Assembly (NCBI GenBank): GCA_901456055.1
Contig: CABDWT010000018.1
Location: forward strand, 248,001-312,000
DNA length: 64,000 nt
DNA from: Phytobacter ursingii
GTDB taxonomy: Bacteria; Pseudomonadota; Gammaproteobacteria; Enterobacterales; Enterobacteriaceae
Direction of reading: 5' to 3'
The notes under the pieces are model-generated. The model was given only the letters and a program-made list of their open reading frames with translations, was not told the origin of the DNA and did not search any database. Below are positions 35,487 to 44,819 of this stretch, one piece after another. The stretch's first letter is position 1. The number at the start of each line of letters is the position of its first letter. A program made the translations under genes and the position numbers.

Positions 35487-36266
35487 TTAACGGTAAACAA
35501 TACCGCCATCAATCAGAATCGACTGGCCGGTGACATAATCCGAATCCGGGCCTGCCAGGTAAGAGACCAGGCTTGCCACATCGTCCGGGGTTTCCGCACG
35601 ACCCAACGCAATCCCTTCCACATATTTCTTATACGTTTCACCCACCGGCGCACCCGTGATCTCCGCGAAACGTTGGTCGATTTCGGTCCACATCCCGGTG
35701 CCCACGATACCCGGACAATAGGCATTCACCGTAATGCCCCGGCTGGCATACTCTTTCGCCGCCGCCTGCGTCAGCGCACGGACGGCAAATTTTGTCGCCG
35801 AGTAAATGCCCAGCATCGCAAAACCATCGTGACCGGCAATGGAACAGGCGTTAATAATTTTGCCTTTCTGCTTACGCTCTTCGAATTTTTTCGCCGCAGC
35901 CTGAATTCCCCACAGGGTGCCCTGCACGTTAATCCGCATAATGCGATCCACCTCTTCCGGGGTGACATCGGAGAGCGGTTGTACCTGCGCGATACCGGCG
36001 TTGTTAACGATGATGTCAAAACCGCCCAATTCGCGTTCCGCCTGAGCGATAGCCGCGTAAACCTGGTCGCGATCGGAGATATCGGCCACAAAGGTGGCGG
36101 CTTTGCGCCCTAATGCCCGAACCTCAGCGGCGACCGCCTCGAGCGCCTCTGCCTTCATATCCACCAGCATAATTGCCGCGCCATCTTTTGCCAGACGCAA
36201 CGCAATGCCTCGCCCAATCCCTTGACCGGCACCGGTTACCAGCGCGACTTTATTTTCGATAGCCAT
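35487..36266 (-). CDS. Acetoin/diacetyl reductase-like short-chain dehydrogenase (BudC family)
   Basis: A classical SDR of 259 residues from ATG 36266 (a GTG four codons upstream is possible). The nucleotide loop is [16 protein letters not shown], the catalytic Ser in [10 protein letters not shown] and YSATK follow. [17 protein letters not shown] and the ending [17 protein letters not shown] closely follow the meso-2,3-butanediol dehydrogenase/(S)-acetoin-forming diacetyl reductase BudC. It would interconvert diacetyl, acetoin and butanediol with NADH. It is divergent from an AcoK-like regulator, which supports an acetoin/diol role. Substrate assignment is by resemblance. Confidence 0.82.
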   Translation of the reverse strand: MAIENKVALVTGAGQGIGRGIALRLAKDGAAIMLVDMKAEALEAVAAEVRALGRKAATFVADISDRDQVYAAIAQAERELGGFDIIVNNAGIAQVQPLSDVTPEEVDRIMRINVQGTLWGIQAAAKKFEERKQKGKIINACSIAGHDGFAMLGIYSATKFAVRALTQAAAKEYASRGITVNAYCPGIVGTGMWTEIDQRFAEITGAPVGETYKKYVEGIALGRAETPDDVASLVSYLAGPDSDYVTGQSILIDGGIVYR

Positions 36267-36476
36267 ACTTTTCTTCACCTCATCCTGACAGGAAAAACAC
36301 TGCCTTAGTCACGGCAGCAGACAGGCCTTACACTACCGCCCGCCCGAAACGCGGCCTACCCCCTCTGATGGGGGGGTGAGCACGCCAGGCCAAGTGTCGT
36401 ACGGGCGTAACGCTGGTTCCGCTCTGCCTCCTTGAGTACACTCGTCGGAAAGAGAACAGAACGAGGTCGCGGTTGT

Positions 36477-39230
36477 ATGGCATTTTTGTCCCCCACAGGT
36501 CACCTGCCCACAGAGAACGTTGACGAAGAACCTTTTCGCTTTACACGCAAACTCCCGCTGATCCGCACAAAACTTACGCCGCCGCGTACCCCAGGCCTGT
36601 TGCTGCAACGCGACCGCCTGCTAACGCGACTGGATAACGCCGCCGCCGGTAGCCTGACGCTGGTCTGCGCGGCAGCCGGGTTCGGCAAAACCACGCTGCT
36701 TTCCCAGTGGTATCAACACCGTCAGGCGCAGGGCGATTCGCTGGCATGGCTTAGTCTGGAAGAAGAAGACAGCACGCCGTTGCTCTTTATGCGCTACCTG
36801 CTGGCAGCGCTGAGTCCGCTCTATCCGTGCTGGAGCGACACCTTCGCGCGTTATCCGGAAGGGGCGCATCCTGGCGATTTTTCGCTGTTCCTGGCAGAAC
36901 TGGTCAATCAGCTTCACCACTGTTCACACCCGCTCTATCTGATCCTCGATGATTACCAGAGCATCCGAAGCCGCGAGATCCATGACGGGCTGACATGGCT
37001 GCTCCACCACGCCCCGGCGTCGTTACATCTGATTATCGGCAGTCGCAACCGTCTGCCTCTGGTACTCAGCCGCCTGCACCTTTGGGATCAGTACACGGAA
37101 ATCGAAGACAGCGAACTGCGCTTTAACGACGCAGAAGCCCAGGCCTACTTCGCCCGGTCGATCACGCCGCCGGTCAACAAGCACGATATTCCGCAACTGA
37201 TGACCCTGACAGAAGGCTGGGTCGCGGGGATGAAAATTGCCGCCCTCTCTTCACGCAAACATGACGTGACGCCAGGCAGTATGGGGGCACTCAGTGGCGG
37301 TTCGCGCTCTATCAACCGCTATCTTGAAGAGGTCATATTCGCACCGCTGCCCCCTGGCACGCTCCACTTCCTGATGTTGACCTCTGTGCTTAATCGCCTG
37401 CATCCGGCGCTGTGTGATGCGGTAACGGGATTGAATAATGGCAGAGCGATGCTCACATGGATTGAGCAACACAACCTGTTTCTTAGCGCGCTGGATGATG
37501 CCGGATTCTGGTTTCGCTACCACCCCCTGATGCGCGACGCCCTCTCCCATCGCCTGCAACAGGATCCAACTATTGATATCAGTCAGCTTCATGAGCGTGC
37601 GGGTAACTGGTTCGCCGCCCAGCAGCTCTGGGCGGAAGCGATACGTCATGCACTGGCGGCCGGAAAGTCGCTCACTCGCCATGCAGAAGCCGGGGCACAG
37701 TCGCTGGCCGAAGAAGGCGATATCGACACCATGGTGCGTTGGATCCACTATCTGCCTGCCACACCGGATCCGTCGCGCATTGAATTACAGCTCAATCTGG
37801 CCTGGGCGCTGGCGCACCATTTCCGCTTTTCAGACGCCCGTCAGTTGCTTGATGCCATTGATGCAATGATGGCGAATAGCGCAGAATATCTGACGCGCTC
37901 CACGGGGGTAAAACAGCGCGTGGTGCGGGCCATCTGTGAGGCCTTCGCCGATAACATCTCTGCCAGTCTGCTTCTTGTTGAACCGTTGCTCAATGAGGTC
38001 CCCTGTGGCGATATCTGGGTGGATGGGTTGGTCTGTAACATCCTCAGTTATTGCCATCTCGCCCTTGCCCGTCCGCAGCGGGCGCTGGACGTTCAGCAGC
38101 ACGTTTCCGGAAACCAGGTCAGCAACCGCAACCTGTTTGTTGAGGTCTACCGGGTCTTTGTGCTGGCGCTCGGCCAACTGCGTCAGGGGAATCTGCAAGA
38201 AGCCGAATGCCAGGCCACCCGGGCGCTGCACCACGCAGAACAACATACCGGGCAAAATTCCAGTAGTGGTGCAACGCTTGCCCCGTTACTGGCTGATATT
38301 GCCTGGGAGCGTGGCGACATCGGACAAGTCAACAGTTTGCTGAACCTGCGTCTCGGCATGATTGATGATTTTTGCCCGCCGGATGGTCTTAGTCTGTGTT
38401 ACGTGGTCCTTGCGCGTCAGGCGCAGTTGAATGCGCAGCCTGATGAGGCACTGGCACTTTTGCGCCATGCCGGGCAGTTATGCATGCAGCGCGGCTGGTG
38501 GCGTGCGCGTATTGCGCTGATTGCCGAAGAAATCACACTCCACCTTGATACCGGCAATAAGGATCATGCTCTCAGGCAGTTCGCTTTACTACAGCAACTG
38601 GCGAGCGAGCCGGGGGCAGCGGAAAATGAGGTCGTCGGCTGGCACAGGGGGATCTGCGAGAGCCACCTGTTACTTGCCGAAGGCGATGCGCTGACGGCGG
38701 CAAAAAGGCTGACCTCCCTGATAAACGAACAGGAGCGCTGTGGCGAATGGCTGGCGGCAACACGCTCACGCATCCAGCAGGCCGTGGCCTTCTGGCGAGC
38801 CGGAGAAGATAAACAGGCCATCGCCGCCTGCGTTCCGGCGCTCCCGCACGCCGTCGCGCAAAAAATGCAGCGCACACTGCTCAACGGCGGGCCAGAGCTG
38901 CTGGCGCTGCTTAGCCGCTTGCGTGAGCAGCCCCATTCCGATAGGGCATTTACCGCCATTATCGCCGCCGCGCAAGAGATATTGATGCCCCAGGGGCTTT
39001 CTCCGTGGACTCCATGCGAAGCCGTGACGGACGGGCTACGGTTGACCGAGCGCGAGCGGCAGACTTTACAGTTGATCGCCGAAGGACATTCCAATAAAGG
39101 CATCGCACGCACGCTTGGGATTTCGGTCGAAACGGTGAAATGGCACCATAAACAGTTATATGAAAAGCTGGCGGTGAACGGACGTATTCAGGCGGTAAAC
39201 CGGGCAAGAAAACTGGGTTTGCTGGGGTAA
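36477..39230 (+). CDS. AcoK/MalT-like LuxR-family regulator
   Basis: A large regulator of about 917 residues. The N-terminal NTPase has Walker A CAAAGFGKTTLLSQW and Walker B LYLILDDYQ; a long helical TPR-like middle follows; the C-terminal LuxR HTH is LTERERQTLQLIAEGHSNKGIARTLGISVETVKWH. This is the signal-transduction ATPase (STAND) layout of MalT and of Klebsiella AcoK, which activates acetoin dehydrogenase genes. I chose the ATG at 36477 (GAGG upstream, loosely spaced); an upstream TTG at 36432 is possible. It is divergent from the acetoin-reductase-like SDR, but no acoABCD genes are nearby. A hairpin at 39236-39261 follows without a U-tract. Confidence 0.8.
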   Translation: MAFLSPTGHLPTENVDEEPFRFTRKLPLIRTKLTPPRTPGLLLQRDRLLTRLDNAAAGSLTLVCAAAGFGKTTLLSQWYQHRQAQGDSLAWLSLEEEDSTPLLFMRYLLAALSPLYPCWSDTFARYPEGAHPGDFSLFLAELVNQLHHCSHPLYLILDDYQSIRSREIHDGLTWLLHHAPASLHLIIGSRNRLPLVLSRLHLWDQYTEIEDSELRFNDAEAQAYFARSITPPVNKHDIPQLMTLTEGWVAGMKIAALSSRKHDVTPGSMGALSGGSRSINRYLEEVIFAPLPPGTLHFLMLTSVLNRLHPALCDAVTGLNNGRAMLTWIEQHNLFLSALDDAGFWFRYHPLMRDALSHRLQQDPTIDISQLHERAGNWFAAQQLWAEAIRHALAAGKSLTRHAEAGAQSLAEEGDIDTMVRWIHYLPATPDPSRIELQLNLAWALAHHFRFSDARQLLDAIDAMMANSAEYLTRSTGVKQRVVRAICEAFADNISASLLLVEPLLNEVPCGDIWVDGLVCNILSYCHLALARPQRALDVQQHVSGNQVSNRNLFVEVYRVFVLALGQLRQGNLQEAECQATRALHHAEQHTGQNSSSGATLAPLLADIAWERGDIGQVNSLLNLRLGMIDDFCPPDGLSLCYVVLARQAQLNAQPDEALALLRHAGQLCMQRGWWRARIALIAEEITLHLDTGNKDHALRQFALLQQLASEPGAAENEVVGWHRGICESHLLLAEGDALTAAKRLTSLINEQERCGEWLAATRSRIQQAVAFWRAGEDKQAIAACVPALPHAVAQKMQRTLLNGGPELLALLSRLREQPHSDRAFTAIIAAAQEILMPQGLSPWTPCEAVTDGLRLTERERQTLQLIAEGHSNKGIARTLGISVETVKWHHKQLYEKLAVNGRIQAVNRARKLGLLG

Positions 39231-39282
39231 CCGGGTTCGCCTGCCTTTCATGACAGGCGAAATAGAGGTCATGAGCCGGACA

Positions 39283-40635
39283 TTACGATGACGGTCGGGC
39301 GCAGAACGCCACACACATCCCCACCAGCGCGGCCCCGGTCAGCCATTGAAAGACATTACGCCACGCCTCCAGTGACGGATGCGCCCCCAACAGCACGGTG
39401 ATAATAGCCAGCATCATCGCCCCGGCGGCGTACTGGCTGGTGACCATCAGCGCACTGGCCCGCCCCTGTAGCATCACCGGCGTCGCCGTCAGCCCGATGG
39501 CAAACATCGCCGGATAAATCAGCCCGTGCCCCAGACCACTCAGCGCAATGCCCAGCATGAAGGCGATCGAAAACGGCAAATTGAGCGTCGTCGACAGCAG
39601 CCACAGCCCCAGCGCCGCAGCACCAAACCCAACGGTTAACACGCCTGCACTGGAAAAGCGTGCGCTCAGGCGGGTATAGAGCCCATTGCCAGCCACAATC
39701 AATAATGCCAGCGGGGTAAACAGTAGCCCCGTCACTACCGCCCCCAGCCCGAATGTCTGCTGCCAGAGCAGCGTCATGGCATAGAACTGGCTGCCAACGC
39801 TTGCCATATAGCAGGCGCTACTGATCCAGCCGCTTTGTAAACCCGGTAACGTGCGAAGCTGTTCTGACAGCAGCGGTCTTGCGGCAAAGCGCTCATGCGC
39901 GATAAAGAGCACCAGCATGCCCAGCGCCAGACGGTTTGCCAGAAAATCAGGCTGCCCGGTTTCGGCATAGCGCATCAGCGCCCAGACTATCGCCCCGGCG
40001 GTGGCACAGCCTGCCAGCGCCCCCAGCCCTGCACGCGGTTTTTCCCTTTTGGTTCGCAACAGCGGAAAGTCCCGGCTAACCCGCCAGAGCGCCAGCAGCC
40101 CTGGCGGCAGATTGATAAAAAAGATAGCCCGCCAGCTTAACTCCGCCAACAAGCCGCCCAGCATCACCCCGGCTACCAGCCCGAGGGCGCCAGTCGCGCT
40201 CCAGATAGCCAGCGCCCGGCGATGCGCTTCGCCCTGGAAATGCTGCGCCATCAGCGCCAGTATTGCTGGTTGCATCAGCGCCGCCGCACTACCCTGGCCG
40301 CCACGGGCGATTAACAACAGCACGGCGCTGTGCGCCAACCCGCCTATGGCTGATGAGAACAAAAACAGCCCCATCCCGAGAATGAATATCCGCCGGGCGC
40401 CCAGACGATCGCAAAGGCTTCCCCCCAGCAGCAGCAACCCGGCGAAGATCAGCCCATAGAGGGAAACAACCCATTGCATTTCACCGGGCGAGAGCGCTAA
40501 ATCCTGCGCCAGGGTGGGCAGCGCCACGTAAACAATGGCGTAATCGAGCGCAATCAGCGCTTGTGCAATGCCCGGCACCAGCAGAGGAAATGCGCGCGAA
40601 GCGTGTGGCGTCGTCGTCAGATTAATGTGCGTCAT
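39283..40635 (-). CDS. MFS multidrug-type transporter (DHA2-like)
   Basis: A 450-residue permease with about 13-14 hydrophobic segments. Motif A is DRLGARRIFILGM, motif C-like GALGLVAGVMLGGLLAELSWRAIFFINLPPG follows helix 4, and the first helix has ALDYAIVYVALPTLAQDL, the DHA2 motif D. Family members are proton antiporters exporting drugs, dyes or metabolites across the inner membrane. AGGA precedes the ATG. It is divergent from the LysR gene at 40764, which is likely its regulator. No membrane-fusion or outer-membrane partner is adjacent, so it probably works alone. Confidence 0.86.
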   Translation of the reverse strand: MTHINLTTTPHASRAFPLLVPGIAQALIALDYAIVYVALPTLAQDLALSPGEMQWVVSLYGLIFAGLLLLGGSLCDRLGARRIFILGMGLFLFSSAIGGLAHSAVLLLIARGGQGSAAALMQPAILALMAQHFQGEAHRRALAIWSATGALGLVAGVMLGGLLAELSWRAIFFINLPPGLLALWRVSRDFPLLRTKREKPRAGLGALAGCATAGAIVWALMRYAETGQPDFLANRLALGMLVLFIAHERFAARPLLSEQLRTLPGLQSGWISSACYMASVGSQFYAMTLLWQQTFGLGAVVTGLLFTPLALLIVAGNGLYTRLSARFSSAGVLTVGFGAAALGLWLLSTTLNLPFSIAFMLGIALSGLGHGLIYPAMFAIGLTATPVMLQGRASALMVTSQYAAGAMMLAIITVLLGAHPSLEAWRNVFQWLTGAALVGMCVAFCARPSS

Positions 40636-40763
40636 CAGGCTTCCTGTTTATTAAGTAATGATGAATAATCCTCATGGATTACTTGCTCCTTACACAGGCT
40701 AACCGTCATTATGTTAGGCAATCAACGTCATAGTTTTCAGCCAAAGATGAGTTAAATTCATCC

Positions 40764-41687
40764 ATGAAATTACGCCGCCTTCCCCACCTGGGCGCTATCC
40801 GCGCTTTTGATGCCGTTGCCCGCCACGCCAGTTTTAAATTGGCCGCTGAGGAAATTGGCGTCACCTCCACGGCTATCAGCCACCAGATTCGTCAACTGGA
40901 AGAGACCCTCGGTCAACGCCTGTTCATCCGTTCTGCCCGCGCGGTGACGCTGACAGCAAGCGGCGAAATCCTGTTTCGCGCATCGGAAAATATGTTCACC
41001 ACCCTGCGTGAAGCGGTAACGCTTATCGAGGCTGACGCCCCGCCCGATGCACTGACGCTCAGCACCACCTCGAATTTCCTGACGAACTGGCTGGTACCGC
41101 GCCTGCCGCTTTTGCACCGTCAGCTCCCGGACCTGGAGCTACGCTTTCACAGCAGCACCAGCCTGGTGGATGTGCGCGGCGCGATGGCCGACTGCGCCAT
41201 TCGCTATAGCATGCAGGCGGACGAATCGCTGGAAAGTACGTTGCTCTGGCGTGACCGTTTTGTTCTGGTTGCCAGCCCTGCGCTGAGGCTGCAAAGCCCG
41301 GAGGATTTGGCAGGACTGACGCTGTTTCACATCGAAAACCGCCATGTGCCGATACCCGAGCCGGACTGGCAGCACTGGAAAGAGACCTTTGGCCCGGCAG
41401 AGTTAGCCGTGCAGGCAGGTATTCGTTTTGATGACGAGACGCATGCGATTCAGGCGGCGATTGCCGGACAGGGCGTCTTGCTGGCGAGCGAGCTGCTTAT
41501 CCAGTATCCGCTGGCACAAGGGTTACTCCATATTGCCCTGCCGGGCGCGCTCCCTGGCGGCAATTACTATTTTGTCACCAGCGCGGAAAAAGCCACCCGC
41601 CGTGATGTACAACAGTTCAAACAGTGGCTTATCCATGCTTTTAATAACGTGACGTTGTCACAAATGGGTGCCCAACCTGCGCGCTGA
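40764..41687 (+). CDS. LysR-family regulator (GcvA-like)
   Basis: A 307-residue regulator of the GcvA/AmpR-like LysR branch. It starts MKLRRLPHLGAIRAFDAVARHASFKLAAEEIGVTSTAISHQIRQLEETLG with the HTH at 10-68, and the effector domain has DCAIRYSMQADESL and the DDETHAIQAAIAGQGVLLAS region. No strong ribosome site precedes the ATG. It is divergent from the DHA2-type exporter, a typical regulator-transporter pair. It is followed after 75 bp by an unrelated second LysR gene in the same direction. Confidence 0.86.
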   Translation: MKLRRLPHLGAIRAFDAVARHASFKLAAEEIGVTSTAISHQIRQLEETLGQRLFIRSARAVTLTASGEILFRASENMFTTLREAVTLIEADAPPDALTLSTTSNFLTNWLVPRLPLLHRQLPDLELRFHSSTSLVDVRGAMADCAIRYSMQADESLESTLLWRDRFVLVASPALRLQSPEDLAGLTLFHIENRHVPIPEPDWQHWKETFGPAELAVQAGIRFDDETHAIQAAIAGQGVLLASELLIQYPLAQGLLHIALPGALPGGNYYFVTSAEKATRRDVQQFKQWLIHAFNNVTLSQMGAQPAR

Positions 41688-41762
41688 CGCACTGAAAACG
41701 TCAGCGGCAGTCCCTGGGTTTTGCTATGGTATTTTTTTGCTGATGATAAACGGGTAGAACGA

Positions 41763-42656
41763 ATGGAGCGGCTGGATTGCGATCGTATGTTTGTCGCAGT
41801 GATGGAAACGGGGAGTTTTACGGCCGCGGCGCAGCGGTGCGGCACCAGCCACGGTCAGGCATCGAAATTGATCTCCCGGCTGGAAAGTGAACTGGGCGTT
41901 AACCTGCTGCGCCGTAGCACCCGATCATTGACCCCCACGGAGGTGGGGCTGGCCTACTACGAACGTATCCGTCAGCTCCTGGTCGATTACGACGCGCTTA
42001 ATGATTCCGTTCGCAACAGCGCCAACGCCCCTTCCGGGCTACTGCGCATCTCAGCGCCGGTCACATTTGGCGTTTCGCAACTGGCGCCCTATCTGGTGGA
42101 ATTTGCCCGCCGCTACCCGGATATCGAGCTGGATGTCAGTTTTTCCGACAGGCTGGTTAACGTGGTGGATGAAGGTTTTGATCTGGCCCTGCGTATCGGC
42201 AGCCTGACCGACAGCAGCCTTATTGCCCGCCGTTTATGCCCGATTCGCAATGTTGTCGTCGCCGCCAGAAGCTATCTTGAGCGCCACGGAGAACCTCAAC
42301 ACTGGGCAGAACTGGAGCAGCATGCCCTGATCGTCGATACCAATTTTCGCGATCCCTGGCACTGGCCGTTTCGCGATGCCGGGCAGCAGATGCATTTGCA
42401 GCCGGTTCGCGGGCGAATCAAATTTTCCAACGCGGAGGCCTGTATTGAGGCCGCCTGTGCCGGGCTTGGAATTGCCAGAGTACCGATGTTTATCGCTGAA
42501 AAAGCCCTGAATGAACAGCGTGTTATGCCCGTTCTGGCTGCCTTTGAAGCGCCGCCGCTGGCGCTATACGCGGTCTATCCCCCTGCCCGCTACCTGGCGC
42601 AGAAATCCCGGGTATTAATCGATTTTCTGGCGACGACCTACGCCTCAGTTTCCTAG
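41763..42656 (+). CDS. LysR-family regulator (CrgA/AaeR-like)
   Basis: A 297-residue LysR-type regulator beginning MERLDCDRMFVAVMETGSFTAAAQRCGTSHGQASKLISRLESELG. Its effector domain has DLALRIGSLTDSSLIARRLCPIRNVVVA. The start at 41763 gives the normal family N terminus; a 14-codon upstream extension lacks homology. The next genes in the same direction, DoxX and glutathionyl-hydroquinone reductase, begin 108 bp later and are the likely targets: such LysR/DoxX/GST groups are recurrent and relate to quinone or aromatic stress. The inducer is unknown. Confidence 0.86.
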   Translation: MERLDCDRMFVAVMETGSFTAAAQRCGTSHGQASKLISRLESELGVNLLRRSTRSLTPTEVGLAYYERIRQLLVDYDALNDSVRNSANAPSGLLRISAPVTFGVSQLAPYLVEFARRYPDIELDVSFSDRLVNVVDEGFDLALRIGSLTDSSLIARRLCPIRNVVVAARSYLERHGEPQHWAELEQHALIVDTNFRDPWHWPFRDAGQQMHLQPVRGRIKFSNAEACIEAACAGLGIARVPMFIAEKALNEQRVMPVLAAFEAPPLALYAVYPPARYLAQKSRVLIDFLATTYASVS

Positions 42657-42764
42657 GCAGTATTATTTCCATTGTGGAAATAAACATCCTCTTTTCGACC
42701 CAATAATCATTGGGCTGGAAACACTCTATAGTCCTCTCATCAACATATTCGAGAGGACACCACC

Positions 42765-43172
42765 ATGACTGATTCACGCACGGCTCCCTATGCATCTCTG
42801 CTACTGCGCCTGACGCTCGGCATTCTGTTTCTGGCGCACTTTAGCCTGAAATTCTTCGTTTTTACTCCGGCGGGCACAGCGAAATTTTTTGCCTCCCTGG
42901 GTCTGCCCGGCGGTCTGGCGTATCTCACCATGGCGGTTGAGCTGGTGGGAGCAATTGCGCTAATCCTCGGGATCTATAGCCGTATCGTTGCCATCGTGCT
43001 GATTCCGATTCTGTTGGGGGCTATCTTTACCGTGCACGGTCCGGCGGGCTTTTTCTTCACTAACCCGAACGGTGGCTGGGAATTCCCGGCATTCTGGATA
43101 GTTGGCCTGCTTGCTCTGGCGCTGACCGGTGACGGAAAATACGCGATCAAACCGACCCCTTTTAAAGGTTAA
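42765..43172 (+). CDS. DoxX-family membrane protein
   Basis: A 135-residue protein with four hydrophobic helices and the DoxX signature LLLRLTLGILFLAHFSLKFF, AYLTMAVELVGAIALILGIYSRI and AFWIVGLLALALTGDGKYAI. It has a strong ribosome site (GAGAGGA) before ATG 42765. The next gene, a glutathione-dependent hydroquinone reductase, begins 9 bp after its stop, so the two form an operon. It is the second DoxX protein in the window; the other (34425) is paired with a flavodoxin-like reductase. The function is probably linked to quinone redox handling at the membrane. Confidence 0.87.
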   Translation: MTDSRTAPYASLLLRLTLGILFLAHFSLKFFVFTPAGTAKFFASLGLPGGLAYLTMAVELVGAIALILGIYSRIVAIVLIPILLGAIFTVHGPAGFFFTNPNGGWEFPAFWIVGLLALALTGDGKYAIKPTPFKG

Positions 43173-43181
43173 GGATCACGC

Positions 43182-44138
43182 ATGCTGATTGACGGAAAAT
43201 GGACGGCGGACTGGCACCCGGTGCAGGCCACCGATGAAAAAGGTGGATTTGTCCGCCAGACCTCCAGTTTTCGCCACTGGGTGACGCCTGACGGATCGCC
43301 CGGTATCACGGGCGAAGGCGGTTTTATCGCCGAACCGGATCGCTACCATCTCTATGTCGCACTGATTTGCCCGTGGGCCTCCCGTACGCTGATTGCCCGC
43401 AAACTCAAGGGGCTGGAAGAGGTTATCAGTGTATCCGTGGTAGAACCCTGGTTACTGGAGGAAGGCTGGCATTTCGGCGATTACCCCGGCGCTGACAGAG
43501 ATACGTTAAATAATGTCGAGTGGCTGCATCAGCTTTATACCCATGCAGATCCGATGTTTACCGGTCGCGCGACGGTTCCGGTACTGTGGGATAAGAAAAC
43601 CCGCACCATCGTCAATAACGAGTCTGCGGATATCGTGCGGATGCTTAACAGCGGCTTTGGCGAACTGGCGCGTGGCAACATCGACCTCTACCCCGCCGCT
43701 CTGCGCGAAGAGATTGACCAGCTCAACGCCGCGATTTACCCAATGCTGAATAACGGGGTGTATCGCGCCGGTTTTGCCACTACCCAGGTGAGTTATGAAG
43801 AGGCGGTCAGCGATGTGTTCACTATGCTCGATACGCTGGAAGCACGCCTTGCAACGCGGGATTTTCTCTGCGGCGGCCAGCTAACCGAAGCCGATATTCG
43901 CCTGTTTGTGACCCTGGTGCGTTTTGATGCCGCCTACCATGGGGTGTTCAAATGTAATTTGCGTAAGCTTGCGCAGTACCCGAATCTGGACCGCTATCTG
44001 CGGACAATGCTGGCGGTACCGGGCATCCGGGAAACGGTGAATATTGACCATATCAAGCAGGGCTACTATTCCATCAAAGCGCTCAACCCGAACGGGATTG
44101 TCCCGCGAGGGCCGGATCTCAGCGCGTATGGCTTATAA
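43182..44138 (+). CDS. Glutathionyl-hydroquinone reductase (Xi-class GST, YqjG-like)
   Basis: A 318-residue Xi-class glutathione transferase. Cys63 in ALICPWASRTLIA is the catalytic thiol of the CPWA motif; SVSVVEPWLLEEGWHF and the alpha-helical C-terminal domain with RFDAAYHGVFKCN and YPNLDRYLR match YqjG/PcpF. The enzyme removes glutathione from glutathionyl-hydroquinones, yielding hydroquinone and GSSG. AAGG is 8 nt before the ATG. It is coexpressed with DoxX and probably under the upstream LysR regulator. E. coli YqjG is also adjacent to a DoxX-like gene (yqjF), so this resembles a second copy of that pair. Confidence 0.9.
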   Translation: MLIDGKWTADWHPVQATDEKGGFVRQTSSFRHWVTPDGSPGITGEGGFIAEPDRYHLYVALICPWASRTLIARKLKGLEEVISVSVVEPWLLEEGWHFGDYPGADRDTLNNVEWLHQLYTHADPMFTGRATVPVLWDKKTRTIVNNESADIVRMLNSGFGELARGNIDLYPAALREEIDQLNAAIYPMLNNGVYRAGFATTQVSYEEAVSDVFTMLDTLEARLATRDFLCGGQLTEADIRLFVTLVRFDAAYHGVFKCNLRKLAQYPNLDRYLRTMLAVPGIRETVNIDHIKQGYYSIKALNPNGIVPRGPDLSAYGL

Positions 44139-44234
44139 GTCATTCGCAGAAAGCGAGATCATCGCAGGGTGAGTCAGAGTCTCCCTTGTGAGGAGGATTT
44201 AAGTGAGGGGAGTATGCAGCCCGGAAGGCGGGTG

Positions 44235-44621
44235 TTATAAAAACGCAGTTTCGCTGCTCCCCACGCTTTTTAGCTCAAGCCCCATAAATTTGAGCCCTAT
44301 TCCGTGCTCATGATCTCTGTCGGTTGTAAACATAAATCCGAAACGACCTTTCTCATCAGGGGAAAGATAGATTTTCACCAGAATAAGTTCTGTTGCCTCG
44401 GCGCCATACACGCGTTTGCAGTATGCCTGCGTTTGTGCAGTGATTTTCTGCGAAAAAGCGTTCTGCTTCTCAATAAGAAACTGGATATCGGCCCTCATTT
44501 TGTCATCAGGCGAATGTGCGTCCAGATTTATGCACTGGACCGATTGAGAGCCGAATGCCGGTAAAAGCAAATCAACTGCGGTGCCTTCGTCATCGGCATA
44601 ATATTCCCGTTCAGCAGACAT
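44235..44621 (-). CDS. Hypothetical soluble protein
   Basis: A 128-residue protein I do not recognise. From the ATG at 44621 (AAGGA 8 nt upstream) it begins MSAEREYYADDEGTAVDLLLPAF, is acidic, has no signal peptide or membrane helix and ends in strand-rich sequence (LVKIYLSPDEKGRFGFMFTTDRDHEHGIGLKFMGLEL). The good ribosome site and even composition suggest a real gene. It converges with the GST gene and has no obvious operon partner. A longer frame starting at 44645 adds eight residues without support. Confidence 0.65.
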   Translation of the reverse strand: MSAEREYYADDEGTAVDLLLPAFGSQSVQCINLDAHSPDDKMRADIQFLIEKQNAFSQKITAQTQAYCKRVYGAEATELILVKIYLSPDEKGRFGFMFTTDRDHEHGIGLKFMGLELKSVGSSETAFL

Positions 44622-44819
44622 CTTTATGTTCCTTTTTTCGGGCACCAGGGACGGTAACTGTTTTTTTATCCCAGCGTCATTTTTTGTCTGTTGGCAATAA
44701 GCAGGAGTATGGCCTTTCAGCCACCCTTAACGGCAAGAAATAATAACAGCCTCTCTTGTTTCATACTTATCACCAACGCGATCGTCTCGCAGCGTTATTA
44801 CGGTTTTCGCCTCAGGAAA

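Noticed and set aside
39236-39261. Hairpin after the AcoK-like gene as terminator
   Set aside because: Good 8-bp stem but a 10-nt loop and no T-tract on either strand.
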